From contig JAUVKO010000141.1 in NCBI GenBank assembly GCA_030596225.1, positions 1-5,973 of the forward strand: a stretch of 5,973 bases of DNA, read 5' to 3'. Positions 1-5,973 of the stretch are shown here, piece after piece. The stretch's first letter is position 1; each line of letters begins with the position of its first letter. Source of the DNA: Fidelibacterota bacterium (lineage in GTDB: Bacteria; Fidelibacterota; UBA8477; JABMPR01). The translations under genes were made by a program, and so were the position numbers. The notes under the pieces were generated by a model that saw nothing but the letters and a program-made list of their open reading frames with translations, was not told the origin of the DNA and did no database searches.

Positions 1-1481
1 GTTAAATCCACGATCCTTATTCCTTCCGGGCTGAATTGACTCTGTTGGTGAATAGTTTGCCCTAAAATGTTATACACCTTAAGTTTGATTGTTCCCGGGG
101 AACTGAGCATCAGGTTGAGGTGCAGGGGGCCATCACTCAGAATACTTGGATTTGGCCATAAGGTTTGAATGACATTATCAAGTTCTAAAGTACTTCCCTC
201 AAAAGACAGACTGAACATAGAATTCTCAACCCGGTCTCCGTTGGTCATGGGGACAATTAAATAATCCTGACTACTTGTATTGTAGCATGGAATCCAGGGG
301 TCCCCAACAGCAGCTTTCACTGAGGATCCTTCATCATAACTATGATAAGTGAGATACACTCTTTGATCTTCAGTCAGGTCCTCACCACGGACAAAGAAAT
401 CGCTCATTGTTTGGATCGAGAACTTTTTAAAGCCCATTTGCAGGGGGGCAAGGTCAAAATCATACAGTACCGGGTAACTTAGTGGAAGCAGAAATTCTGT
501 TGTTCGAATCTCAGATAATTGATTGGCATCTTCATAATAAGATCCATCTATAGCGCGGGAACCTGTAAAAACATTATACAACGAATATTTTCCAAGAGCA
601 TCCGTTAGACTAGAATTCCAGGGTGAAGATTCGAGGACCAGCTCCAGATTATCGGTGGCTTCCTTATCTGAAAGATTCTCCCAGATGTCCAGCATGATGT
701 GTTTCCCCTCCCGCTCACCAAATTCGACATCCAGAACCTGTCCAAATAATCCATGGCCATAGCTGAAAGAAAACCCAAATGAGTCATCATTGAGATTGGG
801 AAAATTCACCTGCCGGAAATTGTCCTCCACATAGGCGTGATAGTCATTGACATCAGGATAACAGACTTCCTCCATCCAGACACTGGATATCTCATACCAA
901 TAGGCATTTGAGGAGACCGGTTCAAAGGGGTAAGCGTATCTCAGCTGGACCATGTGGAAGAACTCATGGGCAATGGTAACTCTCAATGCATCCAGGCCCT
1001 TTGTGGCGTAGCTTGATTCAACATAGTCATTGTCAATTACTAAGTATGCCGGTAAACCTGAATAGGGAGATGAGTAATTACCATCCCAGAGTGTGTAAGC
1101 GTATACGCTTCCATTCCAATTCTTTATGTAGATATCCAGCTCAGGTCCATCAAAATCATCAGGAAGGGGGGGCAGAAAACCCAGTTTATCAACAAGTATG
1201 GTATATGCGGAATCAGCGGCAATAGCAGCCTCTATTACAAACTCAGGAATACCACTTACTTCACTGCCGCTTACAGCGTTGGGACCACTTCTCGTGAAAT
1301 GGATTCGAAAAGAACCATCCGGACTCAAATAAAACTCATCCAGATCCGGAACATCTCGAGTTAGGAGTGAATTCTCTCTATTAATAGAAAACCGTTGTTC
1401 AGCAAATCCACACTTACGTGCTTTAATGGTTTGACCCCATAGATTTAGAGTCAGAAGGGTAAAAACTAGCAGAAGTCGCAT
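1..1481 (-). CDS. Secreted putative zinc metalloprotease, MXAN_6640-like, with type IX-type C-terminal sorting domain (3' end outside window)
   Basis: The frame is open from ATG at 1481-1479 to the left edge, giving 493 codons with no stop, so the C-terminus is cut off. The N-terminus looks like a signal peptide: MRLLL, a hydrophobic stretch to about residue 15, and a likely cleavage near WGQ (15-17). A zinc-protease HEFFH motif sits at residues 172-176 (954-968). About 20 residues on, WYEISSVWMEE (195-205) offers a plausible third ligand, E197, as in gluzincin-like enzymes. The C-terminus has WPNPS (442-446) and VYNILGQ (469-475), typical of type IX/Por sorting domains, so the protein is probably exported and surface-anchored or released. 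I assign the MXAN_6640-like family from the HEFFH plus W-x-E-x(4)-WMEE-x(3)-P-x-x-NDY pattern; the substrate is unknown. The start is supported by an AGGA site inside the der 3' end. It lies 3 bp after the der stop, so it is probably co-transcribed and translationally coupled. Confidence 0.82.
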   Translation of the reverse strand, partial: MRLLLVFTLLTLNLWGQTIKARKCGFAEQRFSINRENSLLTRDVPDLDEFYLSPDGSFRIHFTRSGPNAVSGSEVSGIPEFVIEAAIAADSAYTILVDKLGFLPPLPDDFDGPELDIYIKNWNGSVYAYTLWDGNYSSPYSGLPAYLVIDNDYVESSYATKGLDALRVTIAHEFFHMVQLRYAYPFEPVSSNAYWYEISSVWMEEVCYPDVNDYHAYVEDNFRQVNFPNLNDDSFGFSFSYGHGLFGQVLDVEFGEREGKHIMLDIWENLSDKEATDNLELVLESSPWNSSLTDALGKYSLYNVFTGSRAIDGSYYEDANQLSEIRTTEFLLPLSYPVLYDFDLAPLQMGFKKFSIQTMSDFFVRGEDLTEDQRVYLTYHSYDEGSSVKAAVGDPWIPCYNTSSQDYLIVPMTNGDRVENSMFSLSFEGSTLELDNVIQTLWPNPSILSDGPLHLNLMLSSPGTIKLKVYNILGQTIHQQSQFSPEGIRIVDL

Positions 1482-1484
1482 GAA

Positions 1485-2834
1485 TTACTTTTTCCTGAAA
1501 GCGATCCGGATGGGAACTCCCTCAAAACCAAACAGTTCTCTAAAACGATTCTCGATATACCGCTTATAGGCAGTTTTGATCAGATCCGGGTGATTTGTGA
1601 ATATAACTATTACTGGAGGTTCAACGGCAACCTGGGAACAATAGTTCAACTTTATTTCCTTCCCTCGTGGAGATGGTGGCTGTAATCTGGCAACTACATC
1701 TTCCAGGAAAAGATTGAGTTGTCGGGTCTGAATCCGCTTCTGCTGCTCTTCATGGATTTGTTTCACCAGATCTACCAATTTGAATATGCGTCGTCGCTCC
1801 AGTGTAGAAATGAATTGAATGGGGTAGTGTCTCAATTCAAACATATCATCGATCATCCCCTGTCTCATATCTCGCATGGTGTTGGTTGATTTTCCTATGA
1901 GATCCCATTTGTTGACGCCGACTATCAAACCTTTTCCGGCAGCGAGCACCTCTTCCATAACTCTGGCATCGTGGGAAACAAAGCCCTTCTCTGCATCAAT
2001 CAAAACGATAACAACATGAGCGCTTTTAATCGCCTGTTGAGTACGGATCGAGCTATAATATTCAATGGAGTCATTGACCTTTGCTTTACGCCTCAGGCCC
2101 GCAGTGTCAATCATTTCGTACGATTGATCATAGTGTTTAAAAGTTGTATTGATTGAATCCCTTGTGGTCCCTGGAATATCTGTAACGATCTGTCTGTCAA
2201 CACCCAGCAAAGCGTTGGTTAGACTCGATTTTCCGGAATTGGGCATTCCTACAATGGCAAAGCGGATCACATTCTCATCCGTTTCTTCTTCGATCTGGAT
2301 ATCCTCAAAAGTGGAGACCACTTTATCCAAAGCATCACCGATGCTGCGACCATTTAAGGCACTGATCGGAAAAACCTCTCCCAGGCCTAGCTGATAAAAG
2401 ACGTGAGTCTGATTCTCGAGTTCAGTATTATCGGCCTTATTAGCAAGCAGGATGAGCGGTTTTTTGGATTGCCGGGCTCTTTTGACTATTTCCTCATCTT
2501 CCCAAGTGACACCAACCACTGAATCGACCATCAACAAGATCACATCGGCTTCATCAATTGCTGTGATCGCCTGTTTGCGAACCTCCTTGTCGATGACATC
2601 TTCACTATGGGGTATATATCCTCCGGTATCAACCAGGAAAAATGAATGACCGGCCCAGTCTGTTTCCACAGCAATTCTATCGCGGGTGACACCCTCTTGT
2701 TCATGAACAATGGAAAGGCGTTTACCGACGATTCGGTTAAAAAGAGTGGATTTCCCTACATTGGGACGTCCAACAATAGCAACTACAGGTAATCTCAGCC
2801 TGGATATTTTGTTAGGTGGTGCAGAATCAGTCAT
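1485..2834 (-). CDS. der: Ribosome biogenesis GTPase Der (EngA), double-GTPase
   Basis: Der binds the 50S ribosomal subunit precursor in the cytoplasm and is needed for late large-subunit assembly; it hydrolyses GTP. Two tandem Ras-like G domains are visible. Domain 1 has GRPNVGKS (22-29), DTGG (69-72) and NKAD (132-135). Domain 2 has GMPNSGKS (196-203), PGTTRD (221-226), DTAG (243-246) and NKWD (308-311). A KH-like C-terminal domain follows from about residue 350, ending in FRKK. The 449-residue length is normal for the family. The acidic linker between the G domains (about 177-188) is also typical. The start is supported by a short N-terminal tail before the first P-loop and a weak GGA 5 bases or so upstream. 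It lies 121 bp after a radical SAM/DUF512 gene and 3 bp before a metalloprotease gene, all on one strand. No internal damage is seen. Confidence 0.97.
   Translation of the reverse strand: MTDSAPPNKISRLRLPVVAIVGRPNVGKSTLFNRIVGKRLSIVHEQEGVTRDRIAVETDWAGHSFFLVDTGGYIPHSEDVIDKEVRKQAITAIDEADVILLMVDSVVGVTWEDEEIVKRARQSKKPLILLANKADNTELENQTHVFYQLGLGEVFPISALNGRSIGDALDKVVSTFEDIQIEEETDENVIRFAIVGMPNSGKSSLTNALLGVDRQIVTDIPGTTRDSINTTFKHYDQSYEMIDTAGLRRKAKVNDSIEYYSSIRTQQAIKSAHVVIVLIDAEKGFVSHDARVMEEVLAAGKGLIVGVNKWDLIGKSTNTMRDMRQGMIDDMFELRHYPIQFISTLERRRIFKLVDLVKQIHEEQQKRIQTRQLNLFLEDVVARLQPPSPRGKEIKLNYCSQVAVEPPVIVIFTNHPDLIKTAYKRYIENRFRELFGFEGVPIRIAFRKK
1493..1496 (-). promoter_or_regulatory. Ribosome-binding site for the metalloprotease, inside der
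   Basis: On the minus strand AGGA lies within the last codons of der (FRKK), 11 bases before the metalloprotease ATG. The der TAA is only 3 bp from that ATG. This placement supports the chosen start and suggests translational coupling to der. Confidence 0.6.
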
Positions 2835-2955
2835 AATATTCCATTAGTTAATATATTTCATAGTCATCTGGTCGATGCGGACGGATTTATGCCGGACAAC
2901 AAAGCCAGAGGTGAAAATAACAACTCAAACTGTGCTGCCTGATGAAACATCCGGG

Positions 2956-4239
2956 CTATGTCCATGGTTTCAGGATCTCCAACATATCTTCGTGATGGAT
3001 ATACACAGGTATACCCAGTTTCTTTTCTATTTCCTCTCGGGTGTGATCGTCCAGGGTGATCCCGTCTTCGCTGAACATGCGGTAAGATAAATAGATCGCA
3101 TCAGCTTGTTTAACATGCTTAAGTTGGGTAACTACATCCCGAGCCGGTACGAGGCCGGTTACAGTTACCAGATCAGCTCCCAACCATTCATTATTAATGG
3201 AGATGATCTCATACTCCAGATTAATAATTGCATCAAGAGTGCTCCCAATAGTTTTGGAGAGAAAGGTGTAGCCAAGCTTGCCTGTTGGAAAGATCAAACG
3301 AGTTGGCTTTTTCAGCTGTGGTGGTAACATAGGTAAACTGGCTTGAAAGCGATTCGCAAAATCACGACATTGACCTACACCATTTTCAACCATGGAGAAT
3401 TCACCATAATAGTCATCTTCAGGGATGGGCTTATTTGCCAGAATAAAAAATTCATCACTGAGATAAACAAAGCGCCTGATATCCGGAACATCAAATTCAG
3501 CCTGTCGAACTTCAAACCATTCGAGGAAATCCCGGGCAGTTTCCTGTGTGTAAGAATCAAGCTGTGGCAGATTATCACGGTATTTGGTTAAACCCACTGG
3601 AACGATGGACACTGACTGGATGCTGGGGGCAAATTGTCTAAGGTCGCGAATTGTTTGCAATAGAATTTTACCATCATTCCAACCTGGACAAAGCACGATC
3701 TGAGTATGCAATTCAATATTATGATCAGTAAGGTATTTCAGTTTCTCCAGGAAATGATCTTCTTTATTGTAGAGTAACATCTTCTGACGCAAATCAGGAT
3801 CGGTGACATGAACACTGATATACAAAGGACTCAAGTGCTGCTCCACCACTCGCTCCAGTTGCTTGGGCCCCATATTGGTCATGGTTATGTAATGACCGTG
3901 CAGGAAACTGAACCGAAAATCGCCGTCCTTGAAATTCAGGGCTTCTCGTACACCCGGTGGATTCTGGTGAACAAAACAGAAGATACAGTTATTGGCACAA
4001 GAGCGAATTTTCATAGGTTGAATGACAATGCCCAACTCTTCATCCAAGCTTTTGGTAATGCATATTTTCTGATCAATACCCGCTCTTTTAATAACAACTT
4101 CAATATCTTCATCAGCGGCATAGAATTCGTAGTCGATCACATCTGAGATCGTTCGATCATTGATTGATACTAGTTCATCACCAACTTGAATGCCCATGGC
4201 TGCAGCGGGTGTTCTTGGTGTAATGGCTACAATATTCAT
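2956..4239 (-). CDS. Radical SAM protein with PDZ-like N-terminus and DUF512 C-terminus (TIGR03279-like)
   Basis: Residues 1-60 resemble a PDZ domain (TPRTPAAAMGIQVGDELVSIN region). A radical SAM cluster-binding motif CxxxCxxC follows at C81, C85 and C88 (CANNCIFC), so the protein should bind a 4Fe-4S cluster and S-adenosylmethionine. Further conserved segments are LYISVHVTDP (139-148), VLCPGWNDG (182-190) and VPVGLTKYR (213-221), then the DUF512 part, including ILANKPIPEDDYYGEFSMVE from 266. It ends normally near ILKPWT. The 427-residue length fits the COG1625/TIGR03279 family. The reaction is not known; I assign only a redox or radical enzyme in the cytosol. It is the first gene of the minus-strand group and precedes der. 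No in-frame start lies just upstream, and the ATG has no clear Shine-Dalgarno site, so initiation may be weak or leaderless-like. Confidence 0.9.
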   Translation of the reverse strand: MNIVAITPRTPAAAMGIQVGDELVSINDRTISDVIDYEFYAADEDIEVVIKRAGIDQKICITKSLDEELGIVIQPMKIRSCANNCIFCFVHQNPPGVREALNFKDGDFRFSFLHGHYITMTNMGPKQLERVVEQHLSPLYISVHVTDPDLRQKMLLYNKEDHFLEKLKYLTDHNIELHTQIVLCPGWNDGKILLQTIRDLRQFAPSIQSVSIVPVGLTKYRDNLPQLDSYTQETARDFLEWFEVRQAEFDVPDIRRFVYLSDEFFILANKPIPEDDYYGEFSMVENGVGQCRDFANRFQASLPMLPPQLKKPTRLIFPTGKLGYTFLSKTIGSTLDAIINLEYEIISINNEWLGADLVTVTGLVPARDVVTQLKHVKQADAIYLSYRMFSEDGITLDDHTREEIEKKLGIPVYIHHEDMLEILKPWT

Positions 4240-4243
4240 GGTG

Positions 4244-4255
4244 CGAATATATTCG
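4244..4255. repeat. 12-bp perfect palindrome before the radical SAM start codon
   Basis: The sequence cgaatatattcg is a perfect palindrome 4 bp upstream of the ATG at 4239. It occupies the place where a ribosome-binding site would sit and overlaps a possible -10-like TATATT. It could be an operator, or chance in AT-rich DNA. Confidence 0.4.
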
Positions 4256-4304
4256 GGACGGTTCGTTGATGAAATGATTTGATAATCATGTTTGTTTTTA
4301 CTTA

Positions 4305-4423
4305 TTGGTCATTCTGACCCTGAGTTTATCGAAGGGGAAGAATCTCCCTGGTAAGCCATCATCAATAGAGCTAGTGTACATAAGGAACCAGATCCTTCGC
4401 TCCTTGAGCTCAAGGATGACTAA
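4305..4423. repeat. Inverted pair of intergenic repeat units (REP/MITE-like element)
   Basis: Two related units face each other. Unit A on the plus strand (4305-4351) starts TTGGTCATTCTGA and carries CGAAG then GAAGAATCT. Unit B on the minus strand (4423-4385) starts TTAGTCATCCTTGA and carries GCGAAGGATCT. The outer ends match at 7 of 8 bases (TTGGTCAT and TTAGTCAT). Each unit also has self-complementary parts: attct/agaat in A (4311-4315 with 4339-4343), and a 16-bp perfect palindrome in B (4401-4416). A spacer of about 33 bp separates them. I recall similar GTCATTCTGA...GAAGAATCT sequences as dispersed repeats in many environmental bacterial genomes. No target-site duplication or transposase is visible. 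Confidence 0.7.
4401..4416. repeat. 16-bp perfect palindrome inside repeat unit B
   Basis: The sequence tccttgagctcaagga equals its own reverse complement, centred on GAGCTC. It makes a strong cruciform or RNA hairpin candidate inside the repeat unit. An alternative stem pairs atcctt (4392-4397) with aaggat (4412-4417). Confidence 0.65.
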
Positions 4424-4504
4424 CCAGAAAGCGAGTTAAAAAAAATAACTATTCAGATAATTAATAATATTTACAATTGGCTCATTGTGATGTAGCATTG
4501 TATG

Positions 4505-4510
4505 TATAAC
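4505..4510 (+). promoter_or_regulatory. Possible -10 box for the DUF1015 gene
   Basis: TATAAC is close to a sigma-70 -10 hexamer and lies 43 bp before the ATG, downstream of AT-rich DNA. No good -35 box stands at 17 bp (tcattg at 4482-4487 is the best I find), so support is weak. A nearby TAGCATTG (4493-4500) is only partly like the Bacteroidota -7 element. Confidence 0.25.
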
Positions 4511-4542
4511 TTCGCCGCCATGTTGTCGGTGAACATTCAATT

Positions 4543-4548
4543 GAGGTG
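4543..4548 (+). promoter_or_regulatory. Ribosome-binding site for the DUF1015 gene
   Basis: GAGGTG is a strong Shine-Dalgarno match with 5 bases to the ATG at 4554, and it fixes this start. Confidence 0.8.
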
Positions 4549-4553
4549 ATCTT

Positions 4554-5843
4554 ATGTCCATTCTACCTTTTTGTGGAACGATCTATAGCCCTGAAAAATT
4601 CCCGAATCTATCAGATATAATTGCTCCTCCTTATGATGTGATCTCACCTGAAGAAAGAAGATTTTTCCTTTCCAGGTCACGCTATAACAGTGCACGTCTC
4701 ATTCTAGGGGATGAAAAGCAGGGTGACTTCTTTGAAGATGAATTTTACGAGGGTACCCGTGATCTGCTTAAAAAATGGCATGAAGAAGGCACTCTGTTAA
4801 AACGTGAACAGCCTGGTTTGTTTTTTCTGCACCAATTTTTTACAGGACCGGATGGCGAACAGCACCTACGCAAAGGATTTATTGCATTAATGCCCTTGGC
4901 TCCATATGGTCCGGACACGGTAAGAGCACATGAGCGAACTCATAAGGGTCCCATCAAGGATAGATTGCGTCTTACTGCGACCACTAAAACCAATTTTTCA
5001 CAGATACTCTTCACCTATCAGGATGCTGAGAACTCAATTAACAAATTACTTGATGAATCCCTTCCTAAGGCGATTGTAAAATTGGCTGGAAGAAATGAGG
5101 ATACCGGAGTAGAGAATATCTGCTATCTCATTGAGGATGAAGAGGTAATTACTGCTGTTCAGGAAATGATGGAGGGGAAACCCGTTTTTATCGCTGATGG
5201 TCATCATCGATATGAGACCTTAAGGCTATATCAGAATCAACGTCTTAATGAGACCGGATTTTCTGAGATTGATGCTAATTATGTCATGGGCTATTTTGCC
5301 TGTGCCCAGGATACCGGATTAAAAGTCTATCCTACACATCGCAGTTTAAGGGGTGTGCCTGATTTTTCGTATCAGCTTCTCATGGATAAGTTATTCAAAT
5401 ATTTTGATGTACTTCAAATGGACGAAGAACAAATAGAGCTGGGGCATGACCACCGCAGTATAATCATGGCAAATGAAGCGGGTGAGCCAATTATGCTCCA
5501 GTTGAAAGATTCAGCTTTTAGTGATCTACAGCATCGTCTGGAGGACCCGATCCTGGCTGAAATGGATACGGTCATTCTTGAAGAAATAATTCTAAAAGAT
5601 ATCTTGAAACTCACTGATGAGGATATTCAACAGCATCGTTATATCGAATATCATCGGGATATTGATGACTTCTGGGAGGCTTTACGCACCGGAAGTCAGG
5701 TGGGTTGGATCATGAGTTACCCGGATAATGATACTTTATTCGAGATTGGTGGAAAGGGCTACGCTTGCCTCAGAAAAGCACTTATTTTTTCCCTAAATTA
5801 CCTACTGGTATGGTTTTTCGAGAATTGGAGGACTAGAATCTGA
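4554..5843 (+). CDS. DUF1015 (COG4198) family protein, C-terminus frameshifted
   Basis: DUF1015/PF06245 is recognised from APPYDVIS (24-31), the RAHERTHKGPIKDR region in the middle, and IADGHHRYET (213-222). The biochemical role is not firmly known to me. The DGHHR motif recalls the ParB/sulfiredoxin/SerK-like fold, and I loosely recall a proposal that such proteins act as serine kinases. The following gene is a serine-type aminotransferase, so a role in serine or phosphoserine metabolism is a fair inference. The frame as written ends in a hydrophobic, non-family tail after residue 402 (YACLRKALIF...) and stops at TGA 5841-5843, overlapping the next start as TGATG. The expected ending, LPQKSTYFFPK...MVFRELED, is present in the -1 frame with a TAG at 5834-5836. 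The natural product may therefore end at 5836, or the gene may be a fresh pseudogene or carry a sequence error. All upstream family motifs are intact. Confidence 0.9.
   Translation: MSILPFCGTIYSPEKFPNLSDIIAPPYDVISPEERRFFLSRSRYNSARLILGDEKQGDFFEDEFYEGTRDLLKKWHEEGTLLKREQPGLFFLHQFFTGPDGEQHLRKGFIALMPLAPYGPDTVRAHERTHKGPIKDRLRLTATTKTNFSQILFTYQDAENSINKLLDESLPKAIVKLAGRNEDTGVENICYLIEDEEVITAVQEMMEGKPVFIADGHHRYETLRLYQNQRLNETGFSEIDANYVMGYFACAQDTGLKVYPTHRSLRGVPDFSYQLLMDKLFKYFDVLQMDEEQIELGHDHRSIIMANEAGEPIMLQLKDSAFSDLQHRLEDPILAEMDTVILEEIILKDILKLTDEDIQQHRYIEYHRDIDDFWEALRTGSQVGWIMSYPDNDTLFEIGGKGYACLRKALIFSLNYLLVWFFENWRTRI
5753..5759 (+). other. Frameshift site, heptamer A AAG GGC in the DUF1015 gene
   Basis: In the zero frame the codons read GGA AAG GGC TAC. 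A -1 slip here, or one more G in the run at 5756-5758, gives EIGGKGLRLPQKSTYF, which matches the DUF1015 family ending in both content and spacing. The heptamer fits the X XXY YYZ pattern of -1 slippery sites. No strong downstream hairpin is visible; the best is a 4-bp stem, gctt/aagc (5763-5766 with 5776-5779). A one-base deletion or sequence error is the simpler explanation. Confidence 0.75.
5759..5836 (+). other. Out-of-frame C-terminal segment of the DUF1015 protein
   Basis: Read from CTA at 5759, this frame gives LRLPQKSTYFFPK, then LPTGMVFRELED and a TAG stop at 5834-5836. It is the conserved DUF1015 C-terminal motif (family form: MPQKSTYFYPKL.TG). It has no start of its own and only makes sense as the continuation of the upstream frame. 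Its stop leaves 6 bp before the next ATG. Confidence 0.85.
5827..5832 (+). promoter_or_regulatory. Ribosome-binding site for the class V aminotransferase
   Basis: GGAGGA is a near-perfect Shine-Dalgarno sequence 10 bases before the ATG at 5843, within the 3' end of the DUF1015 gene. It supports this start and tight operon packing. Confidence 0.75.
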
Positions 5844-5973
5844 TGAAACCAAAATTATTTAGTCCAGGACCCACTCATGTGGATCAGGCAATCCTGGATG
5901 CCTTGGCTCAATATCCTATCGGTCATCGAACTGCTGACTTACGTGAACTGAAATCCAAGGTTGTAACCGGGAT
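5843..5973 (+). CDS. Class V aminotransferase, serine/alanine-glyoxylate/phosphoserine type (5' part only)
   Basis: Only the first 43 codons are in the window; the rest lies beyond the right edge. The visible N-terminus, KLFSPGPTHV (residues 4-13) followed by GHR (27-29), is the usual opening of PLP-dependent fold-type I class V enzymes. These include alanine-glyoxylate/serine-pyruvate aminotransferases and the SerC-like group that makes phosphoserine. The lysine that binds PLP is not in view, so the exact substrate cannot be fixed. The gene starts directly after the DUF1015 gene: it overlaps the zero-frame stop as TGATG, or sits 6 bp after the -1-frame stop. It is thus very probably in one operon with DUF1015. 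A serine-biosynthesis role is an inference from family and context. Confidence 0.85.
   Translation, partial: MKPKLFSPGPTHVDQAILDALAQYPIGHRTADLRELKSKVVTG

Larger units (their letters stand above)
4240..4553. other. Divergent intergenic region (314 bp) between the radical SAM gene and the DUF1015 gene
   Basis: No coding region is supported here. It must hold promoters for both flanking genes. From left to right it contains a 12-bp palindrome, a T-rich stretch (4291-4306), an inverted pair of dispersed-type repeat units (4305-4423), an A8 tract (4438-4445), an AT-rich stretch, a short inverted repeat ACAAT-N6-ATTGT (4473-4488), a possible -10 box and a Shine-Dalgarno site. I see no clear minus-strand promoter. 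A TATATT (4246-4251) would put the transcript start almost on the start codon. Confidence 0.8.

Noticed and set aside
1166..1172. G7 run in the metalloprotease gene as a possible frameshift
   Set aside because: The same frame gives a signal peptide and CGFAEQ upstream, and HEFFH and the sorting domain downstream, so the frame is kept across the run.
2226..2249. Variant second P-loop of Der (GMPNSGKS rather than GRPNVGKS)
   Set aside because: The key G, GKS and following residues are kept, and such changes are within normal variation for the second G domain.
1971..2649. Plus-strand open frames opposite der
   Set aside because: They overlap a clearly conserved gene on the other strand, have no family-like motifs and lack ribosome-binding sites.
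2864..2950. 28-codon minus-strand open frame (MFHQAAQFELL...) in the gap between the radical SAM gene and der
   Set aside because: It has no ribosome-binding site and no recognisable pattern, and its length is within chance. The 121-bp gap is better read as an untranslated spacer; I see only a 4-bp stem (gatg/catc, 2941-2951) and no terminator.
3808..4146. 112-codon plus-strand open frame opposite the radical SAM gene
   Set aside because: It lies antisense to the conserved CxxxCxxC region of a well-supported gene, and its protein shows no recognisable pattern.
4274..4300. Hairpin atgatt-tgat-aatcat followed by a T-rich stretch, as a plus-strand terminator
   Set aside because: The stem is only 6 bp and AT-rich, and no plus-strand gene lies upstream to terminate.
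4438..4445. A8 tract as a minus-strand terminator T-run
   Set aside because: There is no stable hairpin on its right side, and no minus-strand gene ends there. At most it may act as an AT-rich upstream element for the rightward promoter.

Overview
The window looks like part of a bacterial chromosome of moderate GC content. The best clue to the lineage is the leftmost gene, a secreted metalloprotease-like protein whose C-terminus resembles the type IX (Por) sorting domain (WPNPS..., then VYNILGQ). That domain is typical of the Bacteroidota and the wider FCB group, such as Ignavibacteria, Calditrichota and Neomarinimicrobiota. A paired intergenic repeat of the GTCATTCTGA...GAAGAATCT type fits an environmental FCB-like genome. 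The phylum is an inference; there is no rRNA in the window to confirm it.

Left two thirds (1-4239), all on the minus strand, read from right to left: a radical SAM protein with an N-terminal PDZ-like segment and a C-terminal DUF512 (4239-2956); a 121-bp gap; the ribosome-assembly GTPase Der/EngA (2834-1485); and, 3 bp after the der stop, an MXAN_6640-like putative zinc metalloprotease (1481 to beyond the left edge). The metalloprotease has no in-window stop, but its reading frame is open for all 493 visible codons. The DUF512 radical SAM gene next to der is, as I recall, a recurrent gene pair in bacteria. The protease seems to be a lineage-specific addition whose ribosome-binding site lies inside the der 3' end.

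Divergent intergenic region (4240-4553): no gene. It holds a 12-bp palindrome just before the radical SAM start, a roughly 119-bp inverted pair of repeat units (4305-4351 and 4385-4423), an A8 tract, a possible weak promoter, and a good Shine-Dalgarno site for the rightward gene.

Right part (4554-5973), plus strand: a DUF1015 (COG4198) protein, then the start of a class V aminotransferase of the serine/alanine-glyoxylate/phosphoserine type. The two are tightly packed and probably form an operon linked to serine or phosphoserine metabolism. The DUF1015 gene is the most notable feature. Its conserved C-terminal motif (LPQKSTYFFPK) lies in the -1 frame, and the switch falls exactly at AAAGGGC. 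This is either a one-base loss from a G-run (mutation or sequence error) or a programmed -1 frameshift. Nothing else in the window needs a novel system to explain it.
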